A DNA stretch of 64,000 nt from NCBI GenBank assembly GCA_022577435.1, contig JAKOON010000007.1, positions 20,249,866-20,313,865 of the forward strand. The letters are read 5' to 3'. A model generated the notes under the pieces. The model had not been told where the DNA came from. It did not search any database and worked only from the letters and a program-made list of their open reading frames with translations. Source of the stretch: Embiotoca jacksoni (taxonomy: Eukaryota > Chordata > Actinopteri > Embiotocidae). A program made the position numbers and the translations under genes. Positions 59,615 to 64,000 of this stretch are shown in pieces; the first letter of the stretch is position 1; every line of letters starts with the position of its first letter.

Positions 59615-60599
59615 TGGTATTTCATGTATTTCAGTATTATTAGGAATTAGCAGATTCTCCAAAGACCTTTACAGTGCAGATTTGGGAGAACACTGCAAAG
59701 CCTCTGTCTAACACTGCTTAGGTTAGCTCTAATTCAGTTGTATACCACCTTATCGTCAGCATGACCTCACAAATAAATAGATAAGGACAGACAGGAAGCA
59801 ATAGATGAGCCATAGAAAATATCTTTGTTTGAAGTGAGAGGGAGACTGGCAGAATAATAGCTCAGATCCTGGGTGTCAAACAGAAATGAATATGAGCTAA
59901 TTCAAAGAAAGAGTCAGAGATGGAGAAAATTTATAGTTTATAGTCTACAGTCAACACAGCATAAATTGAGTGTGGATGAGAGCTACATACACACAAGCAG
60001 TGAGGGAGGAAGTACAACTGAAAGTGCTTTTACTGAGAGGGTGGCTAAGAGCTGGAATGAGTCAGAGACAGTAATACTTGGATTCATATTCTGCACACTG
60101 TTATACATAACATTATGCACTTCAGAGATTCCTTATGACAAAAAAGAGTAACGTGGCTAATGATCAACTGTGAAGTTATAATTAATAGGTTAATCGGGAT
60201 GCAAAAGACAGCAGAAAACTTGCCAATATTTAATTCCAAATGTGATGATGGACTGAAACAAGCACAGTTGAAACTTATCCAGAATTTACATCACCATTAC
60301 ATAATTATGCTAATTGGCAACCACTGGTACCTAATGATGTATTCCATCTAATGGCCTTGCTTCAGTCTCAGTCAACACGGTCTGTTCTGATAATAGAGGA
60401 GAAATCCTCCAGCTTTCACCCCAAAATGCTAATTCAATACATCACCATAGATATTTGTTTTTTTATCTCAATACAGTCGGGTCTGATATTTGTAATGGTT
60501 AAAGGACAGTGTTCAGAAGTTATCAGTTTAGCTCCAACTGCAGTAAGTAAAGTTAAGGTTTTCACGACATCCACTGAAACACAGACCATGTTTTTTGCC
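59615..60599. other. AT-rich DNA, possibly the body of the following LINE
   Basis: A frame of about 92 codons at 59873-60151 includes SAFTERVAKSWNESETVIL, faintly like the A-x-x-x-W-N region of LINE ORF2 ends, but it is too weak to call. Confidence 0.3.
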
Positions 60600-60694
60600 T
60601 GATGTTTTGATGCTTTCAGTGGATTTATGTGAAGCACTTTAAATTGCCTTGTTGTTGAAATGTGCTATACAAATCAAATTGCCTTGCCTTGAAT
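60600..60694 (+). repeat. LINE 3' tail with TTGCC tail
   Basis: 'gtgaagcactttaaattgcc', 'gttgttgaaatgtgctatac' and aaatcaaattgccttgccttg form the 3' end of a teleost LINE with about two to three TTGCC units. Confidence 0.65.
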
Positions 60695-61130
60695 GGAGTC
60701 AAAGAGGTGCAAGCTGTGATCAACTGTTTCACCAGCAATTCACCAGCTAGCCCTAAACATTCCTTTTTGATAAAGCCTATAGTTAGGGCTGGCTCAGGTA
60801 GACCTGAACCAACCCTTAGTTATGCTGTTATAGGCCGAGGCTGCTGGGGGACCTCGTTACATGCTGAGCTTCTTTTCTTTCCTCCTACTCTTTAACTGAC
60901 TCATACCTCACCATCTTTTTCTCTCCCATAGTTTCTTCTTATTGTCTGTTGTCTCCATTCAGTTCCTTCGCTCGCGTAGTTTCTCTTCTTTCTTTTCCAG
61001 ATGTCCCGTCATGGAGCTGCATGTCTCTGCTCTACGATCGTCGTCTCCACCAACAGTTCTTCTCTTCTATCTCTATGCTGTCCTTTTCTCTCTCTGCTCT
61101 CCTCTCACCCCAACCGGTCGAGGTAGAAGC

Positions 61131-61268
61131 TCCGCCCACCTCTGATCCTGGTTCTGTTAACAGATGCTCCGCCCACCTCTGAGCCTGGTTCTGTTAACAG
61201 ATGCTCCGCCCACCTCTGAGCCTGGTTCTGTTAACAGATGCTCCGCCCACCTCTGAGCCTGGTTCTGT
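61131..61268. repeat. 37-bp tandem repeat, 3.7 units
   Basis: Units start tccgcccacctctgagcctg at 61131, 61168, 61205 and 61242, joined by 'gttctgttaacagatgc'. The first unit has gatcctg instead of gagcctg, and the last runs into ctgtcggagg. Only this copy of the LINE has the expansion. Confidence 0.93.
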
Positions 61269-61364
61269 CGGAGGTTTCTTCCTGTTAAGAGGGAGTTTTT
61301 CTTCCCTCTGTTGGAGGTTTTTCTCCCTTAAAGAGGAGTTTTTTTTCCCTCCTAGCTTATGTGG

Positions 61365-61396
61365 GAATTGTTGAATTGTTGAATTGTTGAATTGTT
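61365..61396. repeat. 8-bp tandem (gaattgtt)4
   Basis: Four perfect units before 'gggtttctctgt', inside the LINE 3' UTR. The copy near 2684 has about two. Confidence 0.93.
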
Positions 61397-61499
61397 GGGT
61401 TTCTCTGTATAATATTGTAACATCTTGTTGTAAGGACTTTAATGTGTTAAGTGCCATGAAATAACCTATGTTGTGACTTGGCACTATATAAATAAAGTT

Positions 61500-61580
61500 G
61501 AATTGAATTGAATTGAATTGAATTGAATTGAATTGAATTGAATTGAATTGAATTGAATTGAATTGAATTGAATTGAATTG
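61500..61580. repeat. (GAATT)16 pentanucleotide tail
   Basis: 81 bp of perfect gaatt units at the LINE 3' terminus. Confidence 0.97.
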
Positions 61581-63222
61581 AACTACATCCTCCAAAACGA
61601 CCATAAAGTTTACTTGACACGCCTTTAAGTCACAACAAAAACAAAACATTAGAAGCTTCATAAATGGCAAATGTATTGTAGGACACTTGCGTTAGACTCT
61701 TTTAGGTAAAGCTGATGTCTAGAACAATCGCCAGCTGACAGCCAGGTGATTTGAGCCCTGGGATATCAAAAAGAGAACTCAAACCAAGAATATTTGAAAA
61801 ATATCATGAACCAATAAAATATTGTTATTGTTTTTACTTGTTCATGGTTACTATTTGTTCAGATTTACTAACTGTTGGTACGTTGGCGTTTCAATGAAAT
61901 GTACTTTGTAAATTAGCCACATATATATTTTTCTTTTTTTGTTTTATACAACTTTGCAAGCAAAAAAGTTCATCTGTTTCTAGGTCACAATGCTAACAGG
62001 CCTGCAATTTCATCATATAAAAATGACAATGACGACAGCTGGTAAGCTGACGCCAATTACTCCTAATAGAAACTGTCTCGAAACTAAAAGAAGAAATGAG
62101 TCACAGATACAGATAGAGACACAGCCAAAGTGGCCTCAGCATTTAAGTTTCGAATGCTATTCAGTCACGGTAATAAGTGGTTTTCAATTCTAAAGCTAAT
62201 GTCCCTCGTAACCCACTGGTCAGAATCTGCTACCCTCTGCCTCCTGTGCCCTGCTGCAATATTGGGGCTGAACATATGTCTCACACAGCTGGCTCTATGT
62301 GTCACTTTTACATTTTATTATCAGTTCCTCTCAGAGGAATGGGGAAGTTTAGTTTTGAGTTGGGTGCACATCAGAAATGTCAACTTTACAAAAGTTAACT
62401 GCGTAGGTATAAATGCTTAACACTTTGGCTGAGATGAAACATAATGTATAAATTAATTTATGATGAATTAACATCATAATCATCATCCTTTGACCTTCTA
62501 AAAACAAACCAACTCCTACTCATAAACCCCTGTTGTGGGCTAAACTATATAGCCTGTTGACCTCTCTCACAACACATAGATTAGTCATTTTCTCTACAAA
62601 GACAATACATAATACATAAAACATAATTCATTATCAGAGGAAAAGTACAAAAATATTAAATTAATAGCAATTTGTGACAGAGATTTACCTTGAAATGAAT
62701 TCATGAACAACCACTTTGGTCCAGATGTTTGCCTTCTTCTCCAAATATTTGCTGTCATCTTACTAAAAACTATTTATTTTCACATTATTTTGAAAAAATA
62801 CATGTTTTGTTTGGAAAGGCTTACAATTTAAATAGCACCGATTATTGTGACTGCAAGATCAACATTTCCAGGAAGGACTGATTTATACAGTTTGGATGTG
62901 AGAAGTCCATGACATGCGTTGGTCAAAGCTTCAAAGTTTATGTGGAACAAACTGCACATGAAAATAGTTCCTTCAAGTCAAAATCCCAGGTGCTACATTT
63001 GACACCAATATTGTCAACTTTGTTTTACTGATTTTCTTCTGCAGTCACTGTTTCCAGTTTAGCTGCTTAATTTTTCACTTTCAATTCTAACACAGAGCTC
63101 CCATGTGGATGGGAATTACAGTGCTGCATCCCCACTGGCCAGTTACTTGTCAGAGAATTGGAAGTGCAACAAGTGGTATGATTTAAATTATTTTCCCCTG
63201 TCAACTTCTTCTATTTTTCAGA
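61581..63222. other. AT-rich DNA, nothing recognised
   Basis: No feature found. Confidence 0.5.
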
Positions 63223-63357
63223 ATTTATGGAGACAGGGCTAAAGTTGCCTGTTTCAGACAGAGATTATGTGGTGGAGAATCCTTCTGCGGGGCCAAAACG
63301 GCTTGTATATCCTTTACGGCACTTGCAGTTTTCTTAATGAAACGCAAAGTCTTCTGA
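63223..63357 (+). other. Short exon-like ORF after an acceptor-like tract
   Basis: 'cttcttctatttttcag' ends at 63221. A 44-codon frame starting IYGDRAKVACFRQRLCGGES and containing FCGAKTACISF with four cysteines runs to TGA at 63355. No donor fits well. The family is not recognised. Confidence 0.18.
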
Positions 63358-64000
63358 TTTGAATGCTGTGTAGGTTTATTCAAAATGAAAGGTTTCAGTA
63401 GGCCAAGTGGTCTTGTGAGAGAAATTGAAGTGGAACTGTCAAATACATCCTTATAAACCGTTCAAGTCCCATGTTGTAGTAGACTTTCCCAGGGAGGCAC
63501 ATGCCATCACGTCTTGGCAACGTCCAGTTCGATTTTCTGCTGTCCAATGCTGACTCCTGGCTGACTCATGACTGACACATAGTCCAGCACTTTGTAGTTT
63601 GAATTACACAAAATCAATACTCCTCATGACCAAGCATACAGAAATGTATATTCAATCAAAAGTTGACTGTAAATACATTGGCGAGTCCCAAACAATATTC
63701 CACAAATGAACTCAGAGCTTCAAGGTCAGTATAACGTTCAAAAGTTTGTTTTGTTTTTGTTTTGGTAAATCATGCAAAGATGCCAGCAGAGCCCCAGAAT
63801 AATATTTAAAAAAAAAATAGATCACAAAGAATCCATGTATGTCCCCTTTAAGTGCATGTAAACTTATTGTTTGTCTTACAACATCTGAACCCCTCCTCCC
63901 AGATTTCTGACATTGAGATTTGGGTGACAGTTTCTAACTTCGTGGTGTTGTCCAGATGTGCAGATCCAAGTGCAACAAAGTTTATGTTGTTGAAAGGACT
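63358..64000. other. AT-rich DNA, nothing recognised
   Basis: No feature found. Confidence 0.5.

Larger units (their letters stand above)
60764..61580 (+). repeat. LINE 3' UTR with internal 37-bp repeat and TTGAA tail
   Basis: Starts at the ORF2 end region ('tttttgataaagcctatagt') and continues through 'gttatgctgttataggccga', 'accccaaccggtcgaggtag', 'ggaggtttcttcctgttaag' and 'cactatataaataaagttg'. Same family as 40014-40700, 45722-45845 and 38488-39172, and the most complete copy of the 3' UTR. It was inserted just downstream of another LINE tail. Confidence 0.82.

Noticed and set aside
61194..61670. Minus-strand ORF of 158 codons
   Set aside because: Generated by the pentamer tail (repeating NSIQF) and the 37-bp repeat.

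Overview
The window looks like gene-poor, repeat-rich nuclear DNA of a ray-finned (teleost) fish. Supporting signs are long (CA/GT)n arrays, Tc1/mariner elements with long terminal inverted repeats, L2/Rex-type LINE 3' ends with short tandem tails, a PIF/Harbinger remnant with a Myb-like reading frame, TTAA-flanked MITEs and several LTR-like repeats. No intact host protein-coding gene, rRNA, tRNA, CRISPR array or bacterial-style operon could be supported. Family names come from recognising sequence patterns, not from a database search.

Layout. 0-10 kb: a truncated LTR-like repeat, two SINE/L2-like fragments, CA/GT arrays, a 20-bp minisatellite, then about 3.5 kb of plain AT-rich DNA. 10.8-13.1 kb: a Tc1-like transposon with both ends and a TA duplication but an internally deleted transposase, followed by a tRNA-headed SINE split by a solo LTR. 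14-17 kb: two unrecognised coding-looking ORFs and a decayed Tc1-like element. 18-20.2 kb: a TTAA MITE, a LINE 3' end with a CATC array, an LTR-like repeat and a Harbinger remnant. 28.8-32.7 kb: a second copy of the window-start repeat, a long inverted-repeat element, and the first of two copies of a GC-rich inverted-terminus repeat. 33.7-42.7 kb: GT/AC arrays and three LINE 3' ends. 43-51.2 kb: three LTR-like repeats, the second inverted-terminus copy, a Tc1-like transposase pseudogene and a palindromic TTAA MITE. 51.3-57.6 kb: candidate regulatory DNA (a homeodomain-type block, and two RFX X-box-like palindromes, one in a CpG-rich block with a CRE). 60.6-61.6 kb: two LINE 3' ends in series, the second with a 37-bp tandem repeat and a (GAATT)16 tail.

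Nothing here forms a working multi-gene system. The interest lies in repeat history: related LTR copies with about 45-bp modules, LINE tails of the form (TTGNN)n, nested insertion with a target-site duplication, and several folded MITEs. A few short exon-like ORFs and X-box/CRE clusters are the only hints of host function, and they are weak.
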